A stretch of 64,000 nucleotides of DNA from positions 1-64,000 of the forward strand of contig JARLGV010000062.1 in assembly GCA_031292555.1 (NCBI GenBank), in the 5' to 3' direction. The notes beneath the pieces are model-generated. The model ran no database searches, was not told where the DNA came from, and saw only the letters and a list, made by a program, of their open reading frames with translations. This document shows, one piece after another, positions 44,570-53,033 of this stretch; the first letter of the stretch is position 1, and each line of letters opens with the position of its first letter. Source of the stretch: Fimbriimonas sp. (GTDB lineage Bacteria > Armatimonadota > Fimbriimonadia > Fimbriimonadales > Fimbriimonadaceae). A program made the translations under genes and the position numbers.

Positions 44570-46381
44570 TTGCTGCGTAATAGATTAACGAACCTGATCC
44601 GCTCTGCCGTAGAGTCTCTTATCGCCTCGGGGATGCTCCCCAGCGAGGCGCGTGTACCGGTTGAAATTACCGACACAAAGACCCGCGATCATGGTGATTT
44701 TGCCTGTAATTTTGCACTGACCGCCACCAAGAAAGCAGGCATTCCGCCTAGGCAAATCGGAGTGATGCTCAAGCAGGTGTTGGAATCTTCATCGGGTGAG
44801 GCCAGTTCGCCGATCGCGACAGTCGAGATCGCCGGTCCGGGATTCCTGAATATCCACCTTAAGCCGGAAGCAGTGGCCGCTTACGTCGACACGGTTCTGG
44901 ACATGGGAAACAGCCTCGCAAATCTCGCCGCCCAGTCTTTCGAAGGGCAGAAGCTTCCCAAACTTAACGTCGAGTTCGTGTCGGTGAATCCGAACGGCCC
45001 GATCACGGTTGGCTCCGCACGCGGCGCCGTATTCGGCGATGTCTTGTGCCGTGTCTTCGCCGCCGCCGGCTATCCGGTCGACCGGGAGTACTACATCAAC
45101 GACGGCGTGAACTCGAAGCAGATGCGGTTGTTCGCCGAATCGGTCCAGTCGTACGCACTTGGCCTTCCACTGCCCGAGAACGGCTACCAAGGCGACTATG
45201 TCAAGGACGTCGCGGAAGAAGTCTCTCGGCTGTTCGGTAGGGATGCCAGTCGAAAGGAACCGGTAGGTTGGTGGCAAGAAAGATCGCAAGAACTTATGCT
45301 GGAGCGACAGCGACAGGATCTCGCTACATTCGAGGTCGGCTTCGACCGTTGGTTCTCCGAACAGTCGATGCACGAGTCGGGCTTGGTCACCGATTCGCTA
45401 GAAAAACTAAAGGCGAACGGTTCGGCTGACTCGGAGTGCTACCGAACCGAAGTGGTACGGGAAGGCAAGGAAGCTACGTTGGAGCAAAAGCCGGAAGAGT
45501 GTGGGCCGCTTTGGCTGCGGGCTACCAAGTTCGGCGACGACAAAGACCGGGTTCTCCTTCGGTCGGACGGACGCCCCGCCTATATCGCGGGCGATGTCGC
45601 ATACATGGAGAGCAAACTGGGCCAGCGAGGGTACGAGAAGGCGATCATCATCCTGGGTCCCGATCACCACGGCTATATCCCGCGTATGAACGCGGTCTGC
45701 CAGGCGCTCGGATATCCTCAAGAGCGATTTGAGATCATCATCTTCCAAATCGTCCGTTTCGTCAAAGACGGGAAGCCGGCGCCGATGCGCAAGCGGGACG
45801 GCAACATCTACGAGTTGCGAGACCTGATCGACGAGATCGGGGCCAACTCCTCCCCAACCGCCGACAAGGCCGAGCAGCAGAGGATCGGCAAGGACGTTTC
45901 TCGGTTCTTCTATCTCATGCGAAGCCATGAAACCCACATGGATTTCGATATCGACCTCGCGACCAAACAGAACGACGAGAATCCGGTGTTCTACGTCCAG
46001 TACGCTCACGCCCGAATCTGCAGCGTAATCGCCAAAGCTGAGTCGGCCGGATTTGTGCGCGACGACAACAATCCCACCGATGCGGCGCTACTCACCCACG
46101 AGACCGAACTCGCCCTGATCATGAAGATCCTGGACCTTCCGATCGAGGTCGCTCGGTGCGCGAAGGACTACGGCGTACATCGATTGACTACCTACGCGAT
46201 CGAGTTGGCCCGAACCTACCACCACTTCTACGATGCCTGCCGCGTCGTGCAACCGGAAGAACCGGCTCTGACACTTGCGCGTTTGAATCTGTGCCATGCG
46301 GCGCGAACCGGCCTGCGAGCGGTGTTTACGCTCCTAGGAGTCAGCGCCCCAGAGAGAATGGATCGCGAAACGGCGTCCTAA
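44570..46381 (+). CDS. argS: Arginyl-tRNA synthetase
   Basis: A 603-residue class I synthetase charging tRNA-Arg. An N-terminal Add-1-like domain (TDTKTRDHGDFACNFAL), the catalytic core, and a C-terminal DALR anticodon domain (HHFYDACRVV) are visible. The HIGH signature reads GPITVGSARGAV, replacing both signature histidines (Thr and Ser). The KMSK region reads PMRKRDGN. The block DFDIDLATKQNDENPVFYVQYAHAR is typical ArgS. TTG 44570 is the only reasonable start: ATG 44565 is out of frame and stops after 7 codons. Confidence 0.93.
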   Translation: MLRNRLTNLIRSAVESLIASGMLPSEARVPVEITDTKTRDHGDFACNFALTATKKAGIPPRQIGVMLKQVLESSSGEASSPIATVEIAGPGFLNIHLKPEAVAAYVDTVLDMGNSLANLAAQSFEGQKLPKLNVEFVSVNPNGPITVGSARGAVFGDVLCRVFAAAGYPVDREYYINDGVNSKQMRLFAESVQSYALGLPLPENGYQGDYVKDVAEEVSRLFGRDASRKEPVGWWQERSQELMLERQRQDLATFEVGFDRWFSEQSMHESGLVTDSLEKLKANGSADSECYRTEVVREGKEATLEQKPEECGPLWLRATKFGDDKDRVLLRSDGRPAYIAGDVAYMESKLGQRGYEKAIIILGPDHHGYIPRMNAVCQALGYPQERFEIIIFQIVRFVKDGKPAPMRKRDGNIYELRDLIDEIGANSSPTADKAEQQRIGKDVSRFFYLMRSHETHMDFDIDLATKQNDENPVFYVQYAHARICSVIAKAESAGFVRDDNNPTDAALLTHETELALIMKILDLPIEVARCAKDYGVHRLTTYAIELARTYHHFYDACRVVQPEEPALTLARLNLCHAARTGLRAVFTLLGVSAPERMDRETAS

Positions 46382-46434
46382 GATCGCCGTTTCGCAAACC
46401 GCGTGGCTGTCGTACATTAGAAGATAGGTGTTCT

Positions 46435-47304
46435 ATGCTCTTAGCCCTCTCCAGCTTGGTCGTGATACGTGCCGGATATGGCCAAATAGAAGGACTACCC
46501 AAGTTCGACTTCAAGCCCGCGGTCATGGTCGGCCAGCGAGAGATCGTCTTGGGCCCGCTCGTTCAGCCTGACACCGTCATGGAGGTCCGATACGACAACG
46601 ATGTGCCTGCCGAGTTCGGCAAGGGTCCGATCGCTCCCCCTTCGTCGTTCGTTTACTCGAAGGGCTATGTCCGGTGGTCAGTGACGGATGGAATGCTGTT
46701 CAACAAGTCGTGCCGGATCCTAAAGTCGGAAGGTCTGACGAAGGGCGAGATCATCTTGCGAACCCGGCGTGTTCCCTATGCTTGCACCTACAGGGAATCG
46801 TACTGGATTCTGCCCGACGGAAAGCTCCTCCGACAGTCCGCCGAACAGGAAGACCCATATGGCAAACGCCACGCCGAAGCGGTCTTTTGGCCCGACCACA
46901 TCGACGTATCGGTGGTCGATTCGAAACACACGAAGTCGTTCAGCATGTACCCGAACGTCGACATGAAGCTGCTGGACGCCCAGTTCAAACCGATGGTCGA
47001 CAGTGGAAAGATCATCACTGACCTCAAGGAGTACTACACTTTCGACCCGTTCACCCAGGGGTTCACAAAGTACAAGGCCACCGTCACCGGAACCTTCCAC
47101 GGCTCGTGGCTCGCCACGAAATTCGAAGGACCCCACATCGAGATCGATGGCCCCAAACAGACGCAGATGGTGTATGTGAGCAAAGAGAACGACCTCATCA
47201 AGGTGGACCTGCCCGACCACCTTTCGATCGTCCTTGACTTCTTGCCGCGAGATCGCGACCCACTTTACCAAATGTCCACCGGTAAGAAAGGCGGCAGTCA
47301 GTAA
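46435..47304 (+). CDS. Hypothetical exported protein (289 aa)
   Basis: Not recognised. Residues 1-16 are hydrophobic (MLLALSSLVVIRAGYG) and look like a short signal peptide. The rest is soluble and beta-rich with many aromatic and charged residues (YTFDPFTQGFTKYKATVTGTF). ATG 46435 follows an AGGTG site; a longer frame exists but overlaps argS. It ends 6 bp before hemW, so the two are probably one transcript. Confidence 0.65.
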   Translation: MLLALSSLVVIRAGYGQIEGLPKFDFKPAVMVGQREIVLGPLVQPDTVMEVRYDNDVPAEFGKGPIAPPSSFVYSKGYVRWSVTDGMLFNKSCRILKSEGLTKGEIILRTRRVPYACTYRESYWILPDGKLLRQSAEQEDPYGKRHAEAVFWPDHIDVSVVDSKHTKSFSMYPNVDMKLLDAQFKPMVDSGKIITDLKEYYTFDPFTQGFTKYKATVTGTFHGSWLATKFEGPHIEIDGPKQTQMVYVSKENDLIKVDLPDHLSIVLDFLPRDRDPLYQMSTGKKGGSQ

Positions 47305-47310
47305 ACTGAT

Positions 47311-48450
47311 TTGGCTCCTTTGAATACTCCTTTGCCAACCGATCCGGTCGCCGTCTACGTGCACATTCCGTTTTGCCCCAGCAAATGCGGCTATTGCGAC
47401 TTTAACTCCTACGCGATGGAGGGCGATGTCATCGATCGAACCGTCCGCGCGATCGTCACCGAGATTCGCCGTTCCCGACAAAAAGGAAGGCCGGCAAAGA
47501 CCGTCTTCTTCGGCGGTGGGACGCCCACTTTCATTAGCGAGCCGCAGATCCTGAGCATCCTAGAAGCCGTCTTCGAGACCCATCCTCCGATCGAAGGGGC
47601 GGAGATCACTAGCGAGGCCAACCCCGGGACAGCGGATATCACCAAGTTCGTGGCCATGCGGCGCGGTGGCTTCAACCGCATGAGCTTGGGCGCCCAGAGC
47701 TTTTCGAACAGTGATCTTCTAACCCTTGGCCGCGTCCACCGATCTGACGAGATCGGCAGAGCCTTCTCAGTCGCTCGAGAAGCCGGGTTCGACAATCTCA
47801 ATCTCGATCTGATGTTTGGCCTTCCCGGTCAAGACGGCACGGGTTGGCATCGGAACCTCGATACCGCTCTGGCGCTTGCGCCCGAACACTTGAGTCTCTA
47901 TTGCCTGACGATCGAACCGAATACCGCATTCTATCGCCTGCAACTGAAAGGGCAGCTAGATCTGCCTGACGACGATGTGCAGGTCGCAATGTATGAGGAC
48001 AGCGTCGCAAGGGCTGCCGCAGGTGGTTTGGAACAGTATGAGATATCGAACTTCTCCAAACCCGGCTTCGAGTGCCGCCATAACCTCTGCTATTGGGATG
48101 CCGAAGAGTACATGGGCTACGGGCCGGGCGCGGTCGGCTCGACGGAGACTGAATTCGGACGCATCCGCTATACGAATCTGAAGCACCCTGATGGCTACTG
48201 CAAGGCGATCGAACTCAACCTTCCGCTCTCCTGCGACTCAGAAATCCTAACTGACGAAATGCGCCGGACAGAGCGCATCATGCTCGGCCTTCGCCTGAAT
48301 CGGGGACTGCCGATCGGCGAAGTCCTTCTCAAGCACCAGGCAATCGACAAAGTCGTTGCGAAAGGATGGGCTGAAATCGACGGGGAGACGATGCGCCTCA
48401 CGCCCCAGGGCAGGCACTTCTGCTCCGAAGTCGCCCTCGAGTTGATCTAG
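47311..48450 (+). CDS. hemW: HemW-like radical SAM protein
   Basis: A 379-residue radical SAM protein. The [4Fe-4S] cysteines are C22, C26 and C29 in CPSKCGYCDF. FFGGGTPTF and SLGAQSFSNSDL are family blocks, as is YEISNFSKPGFECRHN. The CxxxCxxCDF spacing without the extra residues of HemN points to HemW, a heme chaperone, rather than true coproporphyrinogen dehydrogenase. The start is TTG 47311 (TTG 47320 possible). Confidence 0.9.
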   Translation: MAPLNTPLPTDPVAVYVHIPFCPSKCGYCDFNSYAMEGDVIDRTVRAIVTEIRRSRQKGRPAKTVFFGGGTPTFISEPQILSILEAVFETHPPIEGAEITSEANPGTADITKFVAMRRGGFNRMSLGAQSFSNSDLLTLGRVHRSDEIGRAFSVAREAGFDNLNLDLMFGLPGQDGTGWHRNLDTALALAPEHLSLYCLTIEPNTAFYRLQLKGQLDLPDDDVQVAMYEDSVARAAAGGLEQYEISNFSKPGFECRHNLCYWDAEEYMGYGPGAVGSTETEFGRIRYTNLKHPDGYCKAIELNLPLSCDSEILTDEMRRTERIMLGLRLNRGLPIGEVLLKHQAIDKVVAKGWAEIDGETMRLTPQGRHFCSEVALELI

Positions 48451-48484
48451 CCGGCTCGCCGGTCTGTTCAACGTGGGCCGAAGG

Positions 48485-48490
48485 TACGCT
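48485..48490 (+). promoter_or_regulatory. -10-like box directly before ATG 48497
   Basis: TACGCT, a TANNNT hexamer, ends 6 nt before the ATG. It fits a leaderless transcript. Confidence 0.35.
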
Positions 48491-48496
48491 GACGCA

Positions 48497-50092
48497 ATGA
48501 AGCTCCGAATGTGGACCTATGACCTTGCGCGAGAGCAGGCGCCGACTCTGGACCACCTGCGCCGACTTTGCGATTTGAGTCTCGAATCGGGCTACAACGC
48601 CCTGGGGCTTTATCTGGAGCACCGTTTTGCCTATCCGTCCACGCCATGGATGCATGGCAAGGGGTGCCTGACGCCCGAAACGGTACGCGTACTACAAGAC
48701 GAGTATCCCTTCCTCCAGATCGTGCCGTTCATGAATTTGCTCGGCCACTTCGAGGGCTTCATCTATACCGAGGAGGGCCGGCGTTTTGCCGAGTCGACCT
48801 TCAAGGGGATGCAGGCATGCCCCAGCATGCCCGAGTTCCAATCACTTGCTGCGGGGTTGGTCGACGACGTCCTCTCAGTTTTCAACTCGCCGATCGTTCA
48901 TATCGGGGGCGACGAGACGTGGCAACTTGGTGCATGCCCAACGTGCAAGGAGCGTGTTTCCGAGTACGAGAAACGGCCGGGGGTCGACGGTAAGGCGCAG
49001 ATCTACGGCGAACATTTCGGTCCGCTGGCCCGAAGAGTGGTAGAAGCAGGTAGGGGCCCCGCGGTTTGGGGCGACATGTTTGTCGATCATCCAACCGCCC
49101 TGCCAATGATCCCTGGCGACACTTTGATCTTCAACTGGCAGTATTTCCAAAGCAGCCAAGTGAACTCGAACGTATTTCGCGATGCCGGCTTCGAGGTCGT
49201 CTACTGCCCGGCGCTCCACACCTACAACGCGACTTGGCTTCACCTTCCTCAAAGCGAGCGAAACGTTCGCGAGAACGCGCGGGACGCCGTCCGCGACGAC
49301 GCATACGGGGTCTGCGTCACCACATGGGAATGCGGGCTGTTCGGCAATTACGAAACGCTGTTTCCTGCCATCCGGGCCTCCGGCGATATCCTTAGGTCTG
49401 AAGAGGCGTCTGCTGGAGCGATGGGTCCGGTTGTCGATGAGACCATCGATTACAAGGACGAGCGTCACGGCGACGCCTTTCTCAAGGCTTACTTGAGGGA
49501 GGGAGAAAACTACGAGGAATGGGCTCGCCTCATGGGGATCGAACTGCAAAATGCAGGCGGACCGTTCACCTTCGGCGGGATTCGATCTGGCCTCAAATGC
49601 CGGCTCTTGCTCTACAACAACCCCTTCCTCGCTTGGCTACACCACCATAAGGACCTTTGCGGCGAGCCGGGACAGAAGGCATGGGCGATCTGCGAGCGCG
49701 CATCGATCTTCGCGCCCGACGCGTCCGCTCGCGGGGTCACTGACTTCGCGAAGAGCGCGATTGAATTCGTACAACATGCGGAGCGAGCCCACCAAGCCTA
49801 CGCGAGACGCGAGCCCGGGGCGGCGGTCGCCGCACTAACGCCCTGTCGGCAGATCCTCGAGAACCTACATAAGATTGCGCTCTCGAACACGCTTCGCGTG
49901 GGCGGATCGCTTGCCGACCAGGAACGCTGCGTGATCGCCAAGCACCACGTTGAGCGGGTCATGAGCCGGATTAAGCAATACGGCGACGGATCCCTGGGCT
50001 ACCTGCCGTCGTTTGAAACGATCACTCATCCGAACTTCGTTCCCCACGATCAAGCGGCTTGGTGGATGATCAACGGCTGGGCTCGCGAGTAG
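48497..50092 (+). CDS. GH20-like beta-N-acetylhexosaminidase domain protein
   Basis: A 531-residue cytoplasmic-looking protein (no signal peptide). It has the paired acidic motif HIGGDE at 135-140, equivalent to the Asp-Glu of GH20 hexosaminidases, within a TIM-barrel pattern (SGYNALGLYLEHRF, PFMNLLGHFEGF, PAVWGDMFVD, VCVTTWECGLFG). The C-terminal 150 residues are helical. Substrate may be N-acetylhexosamine glycosides; family assignment is from this motif only. ATG 48497 is preferred over an upstream GTG 48473. Confidence 0.65.
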   Translation: MKLRMWTYDLAREQAPTLDHLRRLCDLSLESGYNALGLYLEHRFAYPSTPWMHGKGCLTPETVRVLQDEYPFLQIVPFMNLLGHFEGFIYTEEGRRFAESTFKGMQACPSMPEFQSLAAGLVDDVLSVFNSPIVHIGGDETWQLGACPTCKERVSEYEKRPGVDGKAQIYGEHFGPLARRVVEAGRGPAVWGDMFVDHPTALPMIPGDTLIFNWQYFQSSQVNSNVFRDAGFEVVYCPALHTYNATWLHLPQSERNVRENARDAVRDDAYGVCVTTWECGLFGNYETLFPAIRASGDILRSEEASAGAMGPVVDETIDYKDERHGDAFLKAYLREGENYEEWARLMGIELQNAGGPFTFGGIRSGLKCRLLLYNNPFLAWLHHHKDLCGEPGQKAWAICERASIFAPDASARGVTDFAKSAIEFVQHAERAHQAYARREPGAAVAALTPCRQILENLHKIALSNTLRVGGSLADQERCVIAKHHVERVMSRIKQYGDGSLGYLPSFETITHPNFVPHDQAAWWMINGWARE

Positions 50093-50095
50093 CGA

Positions 50096-50785
50096 TCAGG
50101 GCGCGATCCGAGCTGTCCTCAGTTCGTATTCGTATGCCTTGGGCGCCCAGGGTCCGCCGTCTTTGAAGTAAGTTCCTTCTATGAAGTAGCACACGTTGCC
50201 CCGCAAGAGGAGCGCGACCTTTGACACCGACGTGTATCCCCGAGATGAATATTCGCAGGCAACGAGGCGCCCCGGTTCTCCCGCGATCACGGTCGTCGCC
50301 TGCCAACTGCGCTTGATGCCGGGAATCTGATCTTTCTGCCGGCGTTGCACGTAGTCGGCGATCGCATTGGGGGACGATGGCCGGCGACGCATCCAGTAGG
50401 CATACACGCGAGTGTGAAGGTGCCGACCAGCAAAGGCGTAGCCACCGTACTCCGAGATGTCCATCCGGGAGGCTAAATGACGCTTGTCGAATTCCAACGG
50501 CTTGGGCGCCACCGTACATGCCAGGTGGACGCCGATCGGCCGAAGGTCGTACCACCTCCAGCCGTGTGACAGGGCTCGCGAACTGACCGGCAACTCCATG
50601 CCGGGGCGTGGGCGGGTCCTCAACCCGGTAATGGCCCTATGGATCCCGATCGCCAGCAAAAGTGCCCCAAGCGCACAAAACACGCCTACTAGAGCGATGA
50701 TCGTCGCGGGCCCCATCGATCTGGAAGGAGGATATACCGGCTGCGGAATTTGGACGTGGGGCGGAGGCGTCGGTCCGGAAGTCAT
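50096..50785 (-). CDS. Hypothetical single-span membrane protein
   Basis: A 229-residue protein not recognised. A Pro-rich N-terminus (about 1-22) is followed by one membrane helix at about 25-47 (ATIIALVGVFCALGALLLAIG) and an extracytoplasmic domain of about 180 residues. Paired cysteines and many Arg/Tyr residues occur there. ATG 50785 lies 6 nt after TAGAAT; a GTG at 50788 is directly before it. It is convergent with the GH20-like gene, 3 bp apart. Confidence 0.6.
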   Translation of the reverse strand: MTSGPTPPPHVQIPQPVYPPSRSMGPATIIALVGVFCALGALLLAIGIHRAITGLRTRPRPGMELPVSSRALSHGWRWYDLRPIGVHLACTVAPKPLEFDKRHLASRMDISEYGGYAFAGRHLHTRVYAYWMRRRPSSPNAIADYVQRRQKDQIPGIKRSWQATTVIAGEPGRLVACEYSSRGYTSVSKVALLLRGNVCYFIEGTYFKDGGPWAPKAYEYELRTARIAP

Positions 50786-50791
50786 CACCCT

Positions 50792-50797
50792 ATTCTA
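50792..50797 (-). promoter_or_regulatory. -10-like box for leaderless ATG 50785
   Basis: TAGAAT on the minus strand, 6 nt before the ATG. Confidence 0.45.
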
Positions 50798-50837
50798 TGA
50801 CCAGACACGGCCAAACTCTCGTCTTTCCGAACAAGCA

Positions 50838-51314
50838 CTAAAAACTGATTCGGCTCCGGAATGCATGTGTGATCGCAATGGCGAGGGCATCCGCCACGTC
50901 GTCCGGCTTTGGCGGTTCGGAGAGCCCAAGGAGTCTGGACACCATGAACTGGATCTGTTTCTTATCCGCGCTTCCGTTGCCGACGACGCTTTGCTTCACC
51001 TCGGGCGGCGAGTACTCGCTCCATGGAATCCCTCGAAAGCTCGATGCCAGTAAGATGGCGCCCAACGCCTTGGCCACATCCATCGCTGTCGTCTTGTTGA
51101 CGGTGAAGAGGAGCCGTTCGGTGGCGATCGCATCAGGCTGGCGAGCGTCGATGATCTCCAGTGTCTTGTCGTGGATCAGGCGAATGCGGTCTGGCAAGGC
51201 GATACGCGGGGTTGTGACAAGGCCAAAGTCCAGCGGCAACAGCTTGGAACCCTTGCGCTCGATCACTCCATATCCGATGCGCTCGAGCCCGGGATCGATT
51301 CCGAGAATGATCAC
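50838..51314 (-). CDS. ruvC: Holliday junction resolvase RuvC
   Basis: A 158-residue endonuclease that resolves Holliday junctions with RuvAB. It shows GIDPGLERIGYGV with the first catalytic Asp (D7), the Glu in ATERLLF, and the C-terminal acidic pair in KPDDVADALAIAI. I choose GTG 51314, which begins just before the first beta-strand and has GGGAGA 6 nt upstream; a TTG at 51335 would add seven residues. ruvA/ruvB are not adjacent. Confidence 0.93.
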   Translation of the reverse strand: MIILGIDPGLERIGYGVIERKGSKLLPLDFGLVTTPRIALPDRIRLIHDKTLEIIDARQPDAIATERLLFTVNKTTAMDVAKALGAILLASSFRGIPWSEYSPPEVKQSVVGNGSADKKQIQFMVSRLLGLSEPPKPDDVADALAIAITHAFRSRISF

Positions 51315-51365
51315 CTGATTTCTCCCGGCGCCCAATGTCGGATCGGCTCCAACCGATCACCAAGG

Positions 51366-52730
51366 TTAGCCACCGTTTGCACCATCAAATCTCTCGACGA
51401 TCATTCGTTTCGCACTTTCCTTGTCATTCGGAGCCAGGCTCCCTTCCAGCACCTGTTCAGTAAGGTACGCCTTAATCCGTCCGACTTCCGGCCCAGCTGG
51501 CACCCCAGTAAGCTCCATGATCTCACGTCCGCTCAACGGGCTCTGGAGCGTCTCCCGTGGTGTGGCCATTTGTACGGTCGCCAACCTCTCGCGAATCGTC
51601 CGCAATTCCATGACGCGAACGCCGGGCCGAAGGGCGCTCGTATCTGCCTCAACCAGGTCCAAAAGCCGTTCGGTTTGGTCGCCAAGGTCGCGCAACACTC
51701 GGCGAGCAGCCGCCGGCGAAAAGGTGGGCGAACTTCCCAGGCGCATGTGGTTCTTGACTAGCTGCGCGACCCGATCGATATCCCTCTCTGCGAACTTCAG
51801 CCTTCGCAGGATATGACGCGACATCTGAGCGCCCACCACCTCGTGCGAAAAAAAGCGAGTGTTTCCCTCCTCGTCCACGGTCCGGGTAGGCGGCTTCCCA
51901 ACGTCGTGCAAGAGGGCTCCCAGCGACAACGTCAGGTCCTCGCAACCGGCGTTCCTGAGAACCAGCATCGTATGGTCCCAGACGTCGAGATGGTGGTACT
52001 TCCCTTGCTCGCAATCGACCATTGGCAGGAACTCGGGGGCAAAGATCTCGAACAGACCCAACTGCATGAGGTCTTGAAGCGCGTCGGGCGCCGAGGGGTG
52101 TCCCAGCATCTTCACGAACTCGTCCCGGATGCGCTCAAAGCTGACGATTCCAAGCCGATGCCGGGAATCGACGATCGACTCATAGAGCCCGGCGGCGGGA
52201 GTGAACCCCAGCTTCCAGCGAAACCGGACCGCTCTCAGCATCCGTAGCGGATCGTCCACGAACGTTTGTATCGGGTCGCGCGGAGTTCGGAGGATTCGCG
52301 CCTCCAAGTCGTCGAGGCCCTTTCCCAAGATATCGCGCAATTCACCGGTGTGGAGACTGCGCATGAGCGTGTTGACGGTGAAATCGCGGCGGAGGGCATC
52401 CTCGTAATAGGTGGCGGGTTCCACGTTGGGTTTGCGCGAACCCTCATCGTAGCTCTCACGCCGGGCGGTCACCAACTCGACGTTGATCCCCTCGACGTGC
52501 ACCATCGCAGTGCCGAATCGTTCGTATGTAACAGGAGGGATCGATGAGACTCCCAGATCGTACAGCCGCCGGGCCAATTCGGGTGCGGAGCCCCGCGTCA
52601 CCATATCGAAGTCTGTTCCGGTTCGGATTCCCAGCAGCTCGTCGCGCACGGCGCCGCCGACCAGCCATAGATCTCCTTCAAACGGAGTGGCCAGCGTGGC
52701 TTCACGGATAGCTAGCAGGGCAGGATGCAT
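51366..52730 (-). CDS. cca: CCA tRNA nucleotidyltransferase / poly(A) polymerase family, with HD domain
   Basis: A 454-residue protein. The nucleotidyltransferase head has LVGGAVRDELLG and the metal-binding DFD at 40-42. The RRDFTVNTLM and DDPLRMLRAVRF blocks are typical of class II tRNA nucleotidyltransferases. An HD domain follows (HHLDVWDHTMLV, GALLHDVGK). It could add full CCA or only part of it; specificity cannot be read. The open frame continues to 53012, but only the part from ATG 52730 resembles the family. Confidence 0.9.
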   Translation of the reverse strand: MHPALLAIREATLATPFEGDLWLVGGAVRDELLGIRTGTDFDMVTRGSAPELARRLYDLGVSSIPPVTYERFGTAMVHVEGINVELVTARRESYDEGSRKPNVEPATYYEDALRRDFTVNTLMRSLHTGELRDILGKGLDDLEARILRTPRDPIQTFVDDPLRMLRAVRFRWKLGFTPAAGLYESIVDSRHRLGIVSFERIRDEFVKMLGHPSAPDALQDLMQLGLFEIFAPEFLPMVDCEQGKYHHLDVWDHTMLVLRNAGCEDLTLSLGALLHDVGKPPTRTVDEEGNTRFFSHEVVGAQMSRHILRRLKFAERDIDRVAQLVKNHMRLGSSPTFSPAAARRVLRDLGDQTERLLDLVEADTSALRPGVRVMELRTIRERLATVQMATPRETLQSPLSGREIMELTGVPAGPEVGRIKAYLTEQVLEGSLAPNDKESAKRMIVERFDGANGG

Positions 52731-53033
52731 TTCGACAATACAGAATGACGTATCCTCACTTTCGCTGGCACGTCGCAAGGAAGGAGTCGTTGGAAATGAC
52801 GTCCAGAACGGTGTTTTGCGTTGGTCCTGCAAATAGCGTGAGACTGGTTGGAAGTCGCTCCCTACTAACCGAATCGTGAGAGGCGGCAGTGGACGGAGCC
52901 TTGGCCGCGACGTAGGTCGCGCACCTTGGGTGCGGCGACAGGCTTGTCGTGGCCGGTCGCCGCAGGAATCCGGATGGCGGACCGAGGTCCACCGGACTTG
53001 GGCGGAACGCATTCCGCGCTCTCTAGAGGGCGG
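52731..53033 (-). other. 303-bp intergenic stretch with clustered hairpins
   Basis: No gene supported. Between 52883 and 52995 lie three consecutive 5-bp hairpins (52907-52920, 52921-52933, 52936-52949) closed by GGCC/GGCC (52903-52906 with 52951-52954). Outside that is a GCGGC/GCCGC pair, and then a further hairpin GGACC/GGTCC (52979-52990). The layout looks like a folded RNA but matches no family I know. Strand is uncertain; both neighbours are on minus. Confidence 0.4.
52735..52740 (-). promoter_or_regulatory. -10-like box before ATG 52730
   Basis: TATTGT on the minus strand, 4 nt before the ATG; spacing is slightly short for a leaderless start. Confidence 0.3.

Noticed and set aside
52731-53012. 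N-terminal extension of the CCA-adding enzyme
   Set aside because: Arg/Pro-rich, not seen in the family; ATG 52730 precedes the first conserved helix.
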